DNA of 64,000 nt from Sipunculus nudus (Eukaryota; Annelida; Sipuncula; Golfingiida; Sipunculidae): positions 4,891,479 to 4,955,478 of the forward strand of contig CM049321.1 in the NCBI GenBank assembly GCA_026874595.1, given 5' to 3'. Of the stretch, positions 1 to 13,393 are shown one piece after another. The notes below the pieces were generated by a model. It did not search any database. It worked only from the letters and a program-made list of their open reading frames with translations, and was not told the DNA's origin. Both the position numbers and the translations under genes were made by a program. Position 1 is the stretch's first letter; each line of letters opens with the position of its first letter.

Positions 1-861
1 AGCGCTTGTTCATATCATAATATATGCAACAAATTTGATGTGTTTACAAATGTTTGGGCAATCATACAGTGTACAAAAGCATAATGGGTGCTTGTATATC
101 ACAGGAACAACAAAAAATTACACATTCATTTCTCTTTCTACATATAAATAATAACAACTAGTGGTGATACCGGTACTAATAATAATTATAATTGAACAGC
201 TGTGTATGTAAGAAATATATATAATTTACTGAAATAATGTATGCCTTAGATCTGTCAACAGAACCAAGCCTTTTGTAACAAAAATACTTATACTAGCCAC
301 ATTTCTAATGAAAATTACATCCCACTTGAACCCATGTTATTTAATAATAAACCAGAGATACATTGTAATTATTCATTTAATTTTAATTTGACTTAAATGG
401 TAGTGCAACTTCATTAGTTTTCACAACTCATGTGACTGACTACCTCCTAATATATAATGAATATCTGTAAGTTATCACTTATTTTCTTAAAGCAGGCAAC
501 TGAATAAACTACATTAATAGAGTATATTTTGTCATAATTATCACTTTTTGTCTTCAGCAATGGCATCATAATGTTAAGTACAAAAATGATCACCTGTGGC
601 CAGGCATGAATTTTGTCATGACTATCATCAGTAAATCCTCTACAGCTAAGTATTTAGGATATAAGGATCTGAATATGACAGCAACAGATTTAAGGGGACT
701 CTGTCTTATGGATATGAGTGTCATTTAGAGTTTCTGCTCCTTTCAGCATTAAGCTGTGTTTCCTCTTGTCCTGACACGGATACAGATATGGACATGGATA
801 TAAATTCAGGTAGAATAAGTGAAATAAATAAGTCACATATTTATTAAGTGTTGACATTTTA

Positions 862-922
<61 letters not shown>

Positions 923-3404
923 AGCGCACCAGATTAGGATGAATATAATGCACCTATCTGCTCTCTTCCTTATAAATCCGATAAATATGAACATATATGG
1001 TCAAACTGCAAAAAGCACTGATACTATACCAAATATATTCACTTGAGAACATATTTCTATGGGCTTTTCCAAGAATTACATCATTGTGGGAGTACCAGTA
1101 TGGTGCTGGATGAGGAACTACTGGGGGAGTTTTGAAATTGCTGTAAACGGCGCCACATACAGCACCGTATTCATGTCCTGACAAGTGGAAACACAGCATT
1201 ACCAAACTGAATAAATGCTTGCCCAGGCTAAGAAATTACAGACCTGCTCATAAACAAGTGAACTCTTAAACTCTAACATTACTGCTGGACATGCATCATT
1301 TTGAACCCCCTGTGTTCTTCATTGTTTTTTAGAATACATCATGGTTGATGCAATCCCTGTGGGAGACTAGCTCTTTTTGTACTTGTCATCTGAGGCTAAA
1401 TTTGTTGATCTGACCTGGGTATGGAAATTACTGTTCAATGGGACCTGGCACTGCGACTATATAGTGTAACAGTCACCTGAGACATGTTTAGGTTAATCCA
1501 GGTTGTTTTTATCTATGGACGCTGCCACAATGTCAGCAAACTAAAGCGAGCAGAATTTGTGCAATCAAGTAAAGAGTGTTGTTTTCAAGATGGCTGAAAT
1601 ACATACGCAGGCCTATATTTGCAAAGTCATTTATTTTATTTGGCTGATGAAACTACCAAAACAAAGAACTCAGTTTATAATCAAAGACTAGATATACAGG
1701 TAGACATGATGTACTATATTTACAACTGAAAATTAACATGGTTTATACAGAGAAGACACTTTGTAACACTGCCAAATTAATGCAAATTCTTTCAAGTCAT
1801 TTGACACTAGCCAGCCTAGTGGAGCCAAGAAAGTCTTTTTACTACGAGTCAGTAAAGTTTAATCCTAGTCAGTAATAATCATGCAGCTATATATCACCAC
1901 CCAAAGCTCTCTTTGTTTATCATCAAGGTAATTATAGTCACACATATTAACATTAAATATACAAATCTTGGTCAATGTTATCACTGGAGTTGTACTGGCC
2001 TGTTTGTATTCTAAGGCTAAATTTGTGGATCAGACCAAGATGCGACAGTAATTGTGGGGTAACACAGAGCCACACAGAGAGACACCTAGAGGCCGCTAGA
2101 GGTACTATAAGAATGCAAAGCCGTGACTGAATCATTTTACCATTTGTAAAATTCTTTGTCTATCTTTAGTATCAACTAGAGAGAAAAATGAGACTAACAT
2201 TAAGTCTATTTAATGAAACTAACATCAAGATAATCACAGTCCAGTGCATTAACACAAAATGTAGATAGTTCAAAATAATATTTAACACAACTTGGTCGCC
2301 ATTATCACTGGAGTTGCACTGGCCTGATTGAAACACCACAAGGAATGGAATTGCAAATGGCTGCTGGCCAAACATTTAAGCACCATTTTTCAAACTTTAC
2401 CCAGTCTAATCAAAAGCGCTAATAACAATGTAAGTGGTCTTTGGTGAAATATATACAAATTGGATTTGTAACATTATTTGAAAATGACACTAAGTAAAAT
2501 GTGTGAATGACTGGTTTGAGGTGGCTGTACACAAGTGCAGGGCTGTTTAAGGTGCAACTGATGAAATTTTTAGCTTTTTCCAACAGAGAAAAATGGGCAA
2601 ATTGAAGAAGTTTATAACCTGGTTGTCAAAACCTGCGATCCAGGTATATGATTTTACCAAGACCTTTCTTCCTATAACAAAAGGCTCTGACAGCTATCCT
2701 CTCAGATACCTTGCATTATCAAGTCACCTGGTGGCTAATTTGTGAATTATGAACAAGGCAAATGGACCAATCAAACGGCTCATACCCTTCCTTTAACCAC
2801 TGGTAGAAACAAATGTTGAAACAGTGATCCTCATCTCCTGAATTATAGGTCTTATCAATAATAACATCCCCCCCAAAAAAAATCTTAGTCGCACTGTTAC
2901 ATTTTTCCAAGTTCAAGGGTTCATTATTATTAACCATAAAGCCGTCCAATGAAGGCTTTTTACAAGGCCTTCTAATCAACAGTCTACTAGAAACCACAAA
3001 GTCCATGGACTTACCATATATGAATTCTTCAAAAAAGTTCAATTAATTAAAGCATAAAAAATAGGGCTAACAGCCACATGTGGAAAATTGATATAAAGTT
3101 CTAGATGTGGTCAGACCTTATCGTGAACTTCTACAAGGGAACATTAATCATCAATGTCAAAATTTTGCATAATTAAAAAAAAATTACTCTAGATCTAATA
3201 AATGTTGTGTATCATGTTTTAAAGAATTCATTAGAATATTGGCCTCTTTGATGTATACAGAGAGAATGAATTGATCAATTCACATTCCATATTTAATGAA
3301 AACTGGATACAAATGCATGCAAGCACAATTTGACAACAAGATGACATTTCAAAAGCTATATATACCTTAAGACACAGGAATACATGTGGATAATTGCACC
3401 GGTA
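1..3404 (-). other. 3' UTR and downstream flank of PTPN23; no gene recognised
   Basis: This follows the stop codon. A poly(A) site cannot be fixed from the sequence; AATAAA-type signals on the minus strand occur at several AT-rich places, for example near 1628-1640. A (TA)n run lies at 864-916. Two related segments near 1960-2005 and 2285-2335 (both containing TATCACTGGAGTTG) are diverged direct copies. Small ORFs such as 2719-3042 show no recognisable domain. Confidence 0.5.
864..916. repeat. (TA)n microsatellite
   Basis: About 26 uninterrupted TA dinucleotides. Confidence 0.97.
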
Positions 3405-4084
3405 TCAATCACTAGAAGGTCCTTGACCTTTAACTGACCATAACGGATCAAGGTTAGAGAAGGGGTCACTGGGGTCAGATGGTTGCTGAATGCCTCCTTT
3501 GCTATTAAAAGTGTCCTTTTTGGATTTTTTCTTAATCTCTGCTTCTCCCAAAGTGAAAGTGTTTGGGTTTTGCAAATGAGCTAGTGATGGTGGCAAGTTT
3601 GATAAGGATCCACCCCCTTTCCCTTTATGTAGGGGTGATGCGGATCCTGATCCTTTTAAGGATCCTTGACTGTGTAACGAACTGTTTGATCCAGATCGAC
3701 TGCGGATCACAACTGGGCTGGCAACTCCAGAACCAGGTGCACTGGCTGACATCGGGACATTCATATCTCCCCCAGCTAGCCCCACTGTCATGGAGTGCAC
3801 GCTTCCACCACTAGGTGTCCCTGGTGTGCCATGATCACTAATTGGTGGAGAAGACTCATGAATTTGTGACATCATGTTTGCATCACTGTGATTGGCTGCT
3901 TGGACTGTTCCATTTGCTTCTACAATTTTTCCGTCAGAGTTTGACTTGGGCCACATTTTAGCAATGCCTGATTGGACAGCACTAAAGCCACCACCTCCAA
4001 GGATGAAGTCTTCTGAAGGTTTTCGTTGATGGCTCACAGAAGCTGGTTTGTCAGAAAATGATGCTCTGTTGGTCAGGATACCCC
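3405..4084 (-). CDS. PTPN23: PTPN23 exon v: C-terminal tail and stop
   Basis: Residues 1938-2163 and TGA at 3405-3407. After MKRGILTNRASF it has EDFILGGGGFSAVQSGIAKM, matching QDLVLGGxxxxxxQxxIAKL of HD-PTP. A Ser/Gly/Pro-rich disordered part follows, then a basic KKKSKK patch. The end, DPSDPFSNLDPLWSVKGQG, matches the DDPLSLLDPLW terminus of the vertebrate protein. Confidence 0.95.
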
Positions 4085-7000
4085 CTGTAAACAGTAATTT
4101 AGAATATTTAACTTTGAAAAATTTATGATACATCGGTGTTACGTTGGTAGCAAAGAGGTTAAACCTAAGACTTAAACACTGACATTTTATTATCAACAGA
4201 GAGCAAAAACAAACACTCATCTCATTAAGTGCAGCCTCCCATATTGCCCTTATTTATACTTCTAGCATGACATCACATGAAGACTCTAGGATACTCAACA
4301 CTGTTCCACAAAATGCCCACTGGGGGCACACTTTTAACACCTAATGGTCATGTGCTAGGTGACTCACTTCACATTCTTGTAGAAGTTTCACCGTATGTGA
4401 AGAGTTATCACAATCTGTATCAAGGTTCATTCTATAAATGAATAAATCATCTTCCTGGGAGCAAGGTTTCCATCTCAGCTGATCAAATACCTTGCTTCAA
4501 CCAGCACTCGAGCATGCTATTTCATGAATCATTATCAAGAAAACTGAACCAATCAGGTGGCTTGTGCTTGGCCAATCTACGTTGTGGAAAAAAAGTCTGA
4601 TGATGTGAGACGTTAAGGGGAATCTGACCAACCACATAAATGCTTGTACAGCAGGTGATTTTCTTGTGCATGTGTTCTTGTTTATAAGATGTGTGAACAG
4701 TTCTGATTTGAACAGTTTTTATTTGAACACTTCTGATTTGAACAGTTCTGATTTGAACAGTATTGATTTGAACAGATCTGATTTGAACAGTTCTGATTTG
4801 AACAGTTTTGATTTGAACAGTTTTGATTTGAACAGTTCTGAATTTTACAGAATTTTATTTAATCACACCTGGCAGCTAGTTAGAAGAACCAGAGTACCTA
4901 AAATGGTGTTTTGCAACCAGTGAACCTTAAACTTTCTCACATATGCATCCAACCAAGTTGTGTCACAGTTTTATTGGTTTATCAACATTGCTGTATTTAC
5001 TAACAGCTTGTTGATAAACATCTTATATAATAGTCACAGAGGCATTAAGAACTTTTCTTAACATGAATTACCTAAGCAAACAATCAGACAACTTCTATAG
5101 ACATGAACACTGCACATGATGCATGATATGCTGTCACATGTCTTGTGACCTTTAACCTCATATTTTATGTGTGAATTTGCTAAGAATGTTATTCAGGTGG
5201 GAAACTGTATTCGTTAATCCATCAGATTTTTGCTAACTCATCATGGTGCCACCAGAGTCTGGTGACCTCTGACCTCACTGAATAAGCAGGGGTTTAGCTG
5301 GAAATCAAACTTAGGTGAGATGTTATGTTGATCAAAATTTGTGTTGACGTTTATCAAAATCCATTATTTTCCTGGAAATATATTGTGGAAACACCACAAG
5401 TAACCAAGAGACCTCTGATATTTTAAATATGCGTGGATTTTGCCCATGATCAAACTTGGGCAAGGTAATCTATTGGTTGGTAATTATGGCATCAAAGCCC
5501 CAGTAAGTTATTGCAGCAACACTAAAAGTTAACAGACAGACTGGGGATACACCATATACCATAATACAACCCGTCACAGACAGGAGTATAAAAAGGTAAG
5601 TAAATAGGTGGCTTTAATCTTTTGTCAGGACACTTACTTTTCATGAGGATCTCCTGAGCGTGGTACAGAACAGCGTGGTAACAGAATCGTAACTGGTCCA
5701 TCTCCTGTAGGAAGTATTTCCGTTTTCCGAGAAGCTTCTTCAGTAATGATGGGATGTCAATGATGCCGCGACCTTGACTGATCTCTTGGACACCGGTGTA
5801 AATGAGGCAGAATGCACCTGTCCGACCAATACCCAGGCTGTGAAAAAATAAGAAGACATTATACAATTTTAAACAAGGGACCCATGGGTCACATCGCTCA
5901 GTTGAATTTTGGAAAATATTAGTAACTGCAAAATATTTTTATTTCTTTTGGTTTTTCATGTATATTATCATTAGAAAAGCTATGAGAAAATGGCCCTGCT
6001 AAAATGAAACTCTGTAAATTATAGAATAATGGACATGAGCTAAACCATTTATTGATGCACCAAGGGAACAAATAAGTGTTATATAAAAGTAACATTTCAT
6101 AAAAAAATAATGTGTGAAGGTAATTACGTTTTCAAAAGTTAAATATATGGCCATATGAGTTAAAAATTAATCCAACAAAGTCTGACCAATATTCCTAATT
6201 TTAATACTAAGTTAACAGTGTTATTCACGCCTAGGCCCTGCCAACTTTAAGAGATATGAATGAAATGCTACAAAGTATTTATATCTTCTTAAATCTTGTC
6301 AGTTAGCACTTACATTAGATCCTAATATTTTATCACATTTGAATATTAGGATTAAATTCCTGAATTTTATTTCTTTAAAACAATCAAAATTGTCCAAGTC
6401 TCATCAAAAAGAATTTATTTGACATTAAAATTATAAGATTCATCTTGTTTATTAGTCCTGTGTATTGAAGGGGTGGGTGGGGGGAGGGCTCTCTGTTGTT
6501 ACTGCTCGTTGCTGAAAAAAATGTTAATTTTAAGATTCATCTAGTTCATAGTACAGGTCTGTCAACAGAATGGGGTCGGGGTGGGGGGGGGGGGGGGGAG
6601 GGGGGAGCGGGGGTTGCCAGAGAAAAAGGCTCCCTGTGGTATGGTATTAACTGCAGACAGCCTGATCAAGCTCAACTCAGTGGAGAGAGCTGCACTGAAT
6701 GACCTACAGTCACCAAAGTGGACTGCTTGACAATGTAAGGGAATACAACAAGAGTCTCTAAAAAAATTCAATAACTTGCCTAATTTTGCAGCTTTTATTT
6801 TCAAATTTCAGATTTTAACAGTGTCACCAGACAATAGGTGACAATATGTACGGTGTTTTGTATCATAGTTTAACGAAGTCTGTTCTCTATTGATATTGAC
6901 GTGAAGCGTCATCCTAAAGCGTTGACAGGTCTTGATTGTATATATATATATTGTGTATTCTTGTATGGAATCCCATCGGCTATCAGCTGATTTATCCGTG

Positions 7001-10000
7001 TCACGCATCGTGTGTAATTATTACATTTGGTATGTGGGTCGCCATGGTGACGCTAACAGTCAAACTAGGTCACCTATATCCTTATATGGGACACTTGAGA
7101 AATAAGCCAATCAGAGAACCGGATTGCCGTATTGTGACGACGATTGTGACGTCAGAGTTCAGGGAGAGACGCTGGAAGCTGCCTTCAGTTGGGTCTTGAA
7201 GCTTGAGGTGGCAGCACGCACGAACGGGAGTAGGAACATTGAAACGCCAGGAACGGCATAGAAGCAAGCTTCTACATGAGGCAAGGACCCAGCTCATGAG
7301 AACTCAGCCGTGCTGCCGACGGAGCTTCGTATTGGTGATAAAGTGAGAGAGCGCGCTCGTCACCTGCCGGCCTAGTTCAGCTTGACCTAGATACATAACC
7401 GCCGTAAGCCGTGAAACCGTTGCTACACGAGCAAGGTCAAGGACTCTAAGCTCTGCGTAAACAAAGAGTGCTATTGCATTCAAGTGAACGTAAACCTATC
7501 CGGGTCGCTGACAAGCAAGATCAGTTGAAGATCGCTAAACTCAGAAAGACTAGATCTATATGGTACTAACCATACGCTAGATTCTACACAAAACAGTAAC
7601 CAGAGATCTCTGAAGGAACTGGACTTTATGGTTTTTTTATACAAACCATGGACTCAGTAAAAATATCCTGTAATTTTAATGTGAAGAACTGTCGTATTGA
7701 CACATCAACGCACACACTCACATTTGTGTCTCTGTAAGTATTGTCTTGAATTATATTTGTGAATTTAACCTGATGTCTCATAGTTTCTATTGATCTGGGT
7801 GTATGATTGTCTGGTATTTTAATACACGTCCTTAAAAGAACCTGGAAATGTCACCTTTAATGACCGGGATCTAATTTCTTGATGAGTGAAATCAAGTGGC
7901 GAGCGTAAACCCATCGTATGGTTTTATAGGATATATCCGTTGTAAAGTTTTCACGTTAAGTTAGGGGTGACAAACAGATTAAATCCTTATGTGTACATGC
8001 TGTGAAAATTAAATCCACAGTACTTACAGGAAAAAACGTGCCGTGGCCAAAGTTGGGCAAAATTTAAGGTACCAATTTTATATTTTTGCCAAATTTTTAA
8101 AAAAAATTTTACAGATTTTTATCTAATTTTTGGTATACAATTAAATTTGGATTAATTAAAGTTGTATTACCGAGAAAAAGTCCCTACCTTTAACACTTTT
8201 GGTCTTAAGTGACCAAATATCTTCCTGATTTTTTTACAAAGTCCATTATGTTTGGGCCCATTACTTTTTTAAATTAAACAATACTGACTTAATTTCTGGC
8301 ATGTACATAGGAACTATATAGAGGAATATTTATGGTAAATATGAAGAAAACCAGATGAGTGGTTTTGATATTAGGCAGTCCTGAAGAGTAAAAATAGATT
8401 TCTAATAAAAAATTGAGGTTTTTCCTTTATATCTCGTAGGAACGAAGTCCTACTGACCCAATTTTCGGCATGGTAGGTGATTTTGGGGACATCTAACTGT
8501 ATGCCAAATTTCAGATTTGTAGGTCCAATGGTGTCAAAACGTGCCAGTCTTACGGACGGACATCCGGACATCCGGACGGACAGACGGACGGACGACGGAC
8601 AATGGACCACGACTATAGCTCAGATGACTTATAGTCAGCTGAGCTAAAAATGCTAAAGTGAGAAATTTTAGGATATCCTTGTAAATAAATATATACAGTG
8701 GAACCCCACAATTACGACCACCCTGGGGACTGAGCAAATTGGTCGTAATTTGGGGGTGGTCATATTTGTGAAACTCTTAACATGGTCACATATAACACGC
8801 TGATATTTAATGTGTATCAGAGTTTATCTATTGCATATCTTTAATGTGAATTATAACAAATATTTTACTTAGCGGATGACCCTTATTATGAATGTTTTTT
8901 TTTGGGTGTAGCTGAACATATTTATTCATGATAAAAATTAACATACATGTACACATAGGTAGTGACTGATGATTAAAAAATAATAACACTAAGGCAATAC
9001 AATTTCAACCTACTGAATGCATATTGAACATTATACGTGGCTGTCATATATTTAGCCTTCCGCTTGAGTATATATTGCGTGCACTTGAGTTTTCCTGACG
9101 CTTAACTGCTGAGCCATTTGGTGCTGACTGCGCGTGGTGTTGCCGCCTTGATTAACGCCACTTTATCCTTCAAGGAGAGCTCTTTCAGAGGCATGGTTGC
9201 CTAACAGCAAGCAATTTAAATGCAAACTTAACCAGTAGAGAAATAAACTAACAACGATCTATCAGAAAAGGCAAGTTAATGTGAGGGATTTTCCCCCCAT
9301 GCAAGCTTTATTTATACATTCTACGGACTGCTCAATACTCAGTGTAAGTAAGGTATGAAAACATTTAGGATTAACTAGGTCGTTAATTTTACCAATAAAG
9401 ATCAAACAATATGTGATGAGTTGAAATATTAAGCCCGCAACCCCACACTTAGGATAGCTGTAATATACAGGTGATCACTGAGGGGCAATAAGCATCTGAC
9501 CCCAGGTCAGACCGGCTCATTAAGTAATCAGGCCGATGGTTACCCTCTTTGATCTATAACCTACACCTCAACGAGTCTCAGCAAAGACACTGAGTCGGGA
9601 AGATATGCGGGACCAGATTAACACTCGGGTTAAGAAACCTTGTTACCCGCTTTGATCTTTCGTTAAGGCGCCTGGGACAAGACGCAGCCATTGACTTGTG
9701 ACAAATGTTGTTTCAGTACTTCTCGGCGGTGGTCGCATTAGCGGGGTTGCATTAGCGCTGGGGACAGGAAATCTGGTCGTAATTCTGAATTCAGGGGTGG
9801 TCGTAATTTTGGGTCATTTTTAAACATAAATAAACTAAAAAAATTTGGGACCAAGCAATATGGTCGTAATTGTGGGGTGGTCGCAATTGTGGGGTGGTCG
9901 CAAGGCTGGGTTCCACTGTATATGATTGCCATGGCAACCAACTGAAATGAGAGAAATAAAACGTTTAAATGTTTTTTTTTGTCATTCCAATTAAACAATT

Positions 10001-13000
10001 ACTTGCAGAAGTTGTTATCTGTCTTTTAAGTCTTCAATCTCTTAACATATGTCTATGATAAGATATCCTTATATATATATGGTTGCCATGGCAACCAATT
10101 GAAATGTGAGAAATAAAACATATATGTTCTTTGTGTCACTTCAATTAATTTCTCGCAGTAGTTTTGTTGTGCTGTCTTTTTAAGTCTTCAACCTCTTAAC
10201 ATAGGTCTTTGAATATTCTTTTTTGTGGAAGAGAGTGGAAAGAATTACTTTATCTATATAAATATGAATAAAATTACTTGGAACACATGGGAGACAACAG
10301 TTTTGGAAGAAGTTTTTAATTTTTTACATTTTTTTCTAATAAAAAAATACTTTGCTTACAGCACATCGTTAGAATGTGTAAGCTTCATTAAAAAAATGTA
10401 AAAAAACTTCATTATAAACAGTTAACAGTTTAAATCACTAAATCATTCCAATAATGTTCACCCATGGAAGAGCACTTCTCTACACGTTTTTATTCAAGTG
10501 ACATTTTTACTTTAAACTTGTCTTACCTCTTACATATACAAGTTTTTTTTTTTTTTTTGTTAGAGTTTACATTGATTTCATGCTCTTTTCTAGTCAAATA
10601 TATATTTCATCAATTCATCACGTCTTGAAACATGGCTGACTTGCGCGTGCTGGTTTAAAGTCTGACACCGCGCCGTCCGGTCCGTCACATCACCGTTTGC
10701 CCACTCCCGTAACAGATCAGTCAGTTCCTCAAGATTTATAATGAAACTGACTGTCATTTTCATTGAGTTAATAAGAAAAACTTGTCCCATTAGTCGATCA
10801 GAATCCAGATATAACTGCGCTATTTCAACAATAACAGACGCCCCCATGATTGACCTACTGCGCGGGTCACGACCGGTCATGTCCCGTACACATGATACGA
10901 ATGTCACTGCTTTTGCACACGGTTTGTCAAATAACCTTCCGGGAAAATGAAACCATTCGTATGGAAATCCCCTTTGGTGATCCTGCATAAAATTTCATAC
11001 GGATTGTCGGGATAAGAATTTTTTTATTGGCCAATAAACCTAGCACTCTCCCAAACCGTATCAATACGTATCCCGCATAGCAGGGATGCGGCGTTTCACC
11101 TGTATCTATACGGGTCCCGCAGGAGGAGGGTTAATATTTCGAAGGAACGAAGTCCTACTGACCCAATTTTCGGCATGGTAAGAGATTTTGGGGACATCTA
11201 ACTGTATGCCAAATTTCAGATTCGTAGGTCCAATAGTGTCGAAACGTGCCAGTCTTACGGCTGACATCCGGACGGACGGACAGACAGACAGACAGATGGA
11301 CGACGGACAATGGACCACGACTATAGCTCAGATGACTTATAGTCAGCTGAGCTAAATATAGGAAGTACCGAATTGTCCAAGTAGCGTACAGAAATCAGAG
11401 CAATGCAAATCATGGTGCATAATACTCCCTTCATGTACCTGGTGACCTCTGACCTCTTTAAAATTGTGTAAATTTTGATTAGAATATAATTCAGATGAGA
11501 AATTTTATTGCTTTATATGTATAATGAGTTTCATGCAGATCCATAAGATTCTTGGTAAGTCACCATGGTGTCACTAAAGTTTGGTATCTCTGACCTTGTT
11601 AAATATGCATGGACTTTGCTGGAAATCAAACTTAGATATTATATTGATTAATATTTCTGCTGAGTTTGATCAAAATCATTGTATTCCTTACAAGTTATCA
11701 TGGTGAAACCACAAAGTAGCCCAGTGACCTCCAAACTTGTCAAATATGCATGGATTTTGCTCATTATATAAAATCGAATTTGGGCGAGATAATCTGCTGG
11801 TAAGTAGTTAAGGAAAGTTTCGTTAAAATCCATCTAAGCCATGGTAAGTTGTCGCAGAGACATTAAAAGTTAACAGACGGACCAACCGTAGGTATACCAT
11901 GATAGGTCCCCTCATAGACTTACCTGCAGTGAACTACAACAGGCTTCATAAGGTTTCGTTGATGGATGTAAAAGTAGTGTACTTCATTCATAAACTGGAG
12001 CAAAGGGGCAGGACTATCAGGCACACCACTAGAAAATAAACAGTAAAAATTTATACATGCATGTATGTAAATATAAGTATGTACTGAATTATTGAACAAT
12101 TAAAAGGTAATATTTCAACATAAAATTACATGATACAAAAACAGATATTATCAACAGAATCTGTCAAATATAAAAATTCCATTGAAGGAAAGATTAATTT
12201 GACAGGAGACTGACAGGTCACTTTAAAACCTTATAGAAATTCAGTTTGAAATTCAATATGGGTTTTGTGTGGATCCACATTCTTCTCAAAGGCCATGACC
12301 AAAAAAGCCAATGTTGCCCACTCTTGGAAGCCAAGTTGGAATTCACTTATTAACCACTATTTAACATTTTGACCAACAGCTTCTACTCAAGGTGATTGTT
12401 ACAGCCTGCTTAATGATTATCTGACTACACAAATACAGCATTGTTTACAATGGCAGTGTTTTCAAGTTTTCCACTAACCTTGGTAATTTTTAAGGGGAAA
12501 AATGTTTCAATTCATCAGGTTTGTATCCATAAAGTGTGATTTGCGAATCTGGAATATGGCCACATTTGAGGTATATGGCATTGGTCAATGGAGCTGAGTC
12601 CTTGATAGGTGCATCTAACAAAAAAAGTAGCTTGGAACTGTGAAAAAGCACTGGAACTTTCCAACGACATCATCCCAGTGTATAAATAGGTGAACATGAG
12701 AGGCCCCAGTGGCAGACTGACAACACATTCACATGAACTTGCTCCTCACATTTTGCTTTCTATTTTTTCTGAATGTTAATATTATGAACATTTCTGTTGG
12801 AATCCTGCATTATTTTTCATGCAAACACATCAGTATTTAACATCTAACTAAAAATACTCAAATTTAAAAAAAGATTATTACCTTGGCAACCAATGAGGGT
12901 ACTGCAGGTGTACAACTGAGCGTGACTGCCGTTTCTGCAAAAAATAAAGGTGACATCATAATGTATCAAGTTACTAAGGATCATGTGATTACATCTGTGT

Positions 13001-13302
13001 TCTTGTTTAGCAATTCTGCAACTTAGTACCAAAGTACCATTGCATCTTCAAATGTGATTAGTCCTGTTTAATTAAAAATTGTTTATACCTTGCGGTCACA
13101 GTACTCAGTCACCTATAGCATATACAGTAAAACCTGAGAGTTAAGACCACCTGATGTGCCACAACAAAAGCGGTCTTAAGTCACAGGTGGTCCTAAGTCT
13201 CAGGTGGCCTAAGTCTCAGCATGAAGCGAACAAAGAATATTAAGGCATATATGTCTGTGTAAACATTTATTTATTTATTATAAAAATACATACTGGATAT
13301 AT

Positions 13303-13393
<91 letters not shown>

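Larger units (their letters stand above)
5872..8650 (+). mobile_element. Family E element, copy E1 (interrupted by a solo LTR)
   Basis: The left end reads AACAAGGGACCCATGGGTCA followed by GCTCAG. The right end reads GACTTATAGTCAGCTGAGCT followed by AAAAA and forms a hairpin (GCTCAGATGACT / AGTCAGCTGAGC). A GGACGGAC-type run precedes the right end. The interior is subfamily A, sharing ACAGTACTTACAGGAAAAAA with E4 and E5. The insertion 6822-7972 interrupts it. No transposase is visible. Confidence 0.75.

Noticed and set aside
2719-3042. Minus-strand ORF of 107 residues beyond the PTPN23 stop
   Set aside because: No recognisable domain; part of it (ACCAATCAAACGGCTCAT) resembles repeated sequence at 22630-22660.
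4666-4923. ORF with SDLNS/FDLNS repeats
   Set aside because: It is the 15-bp minisatellite read in a frame that happens to stay open.
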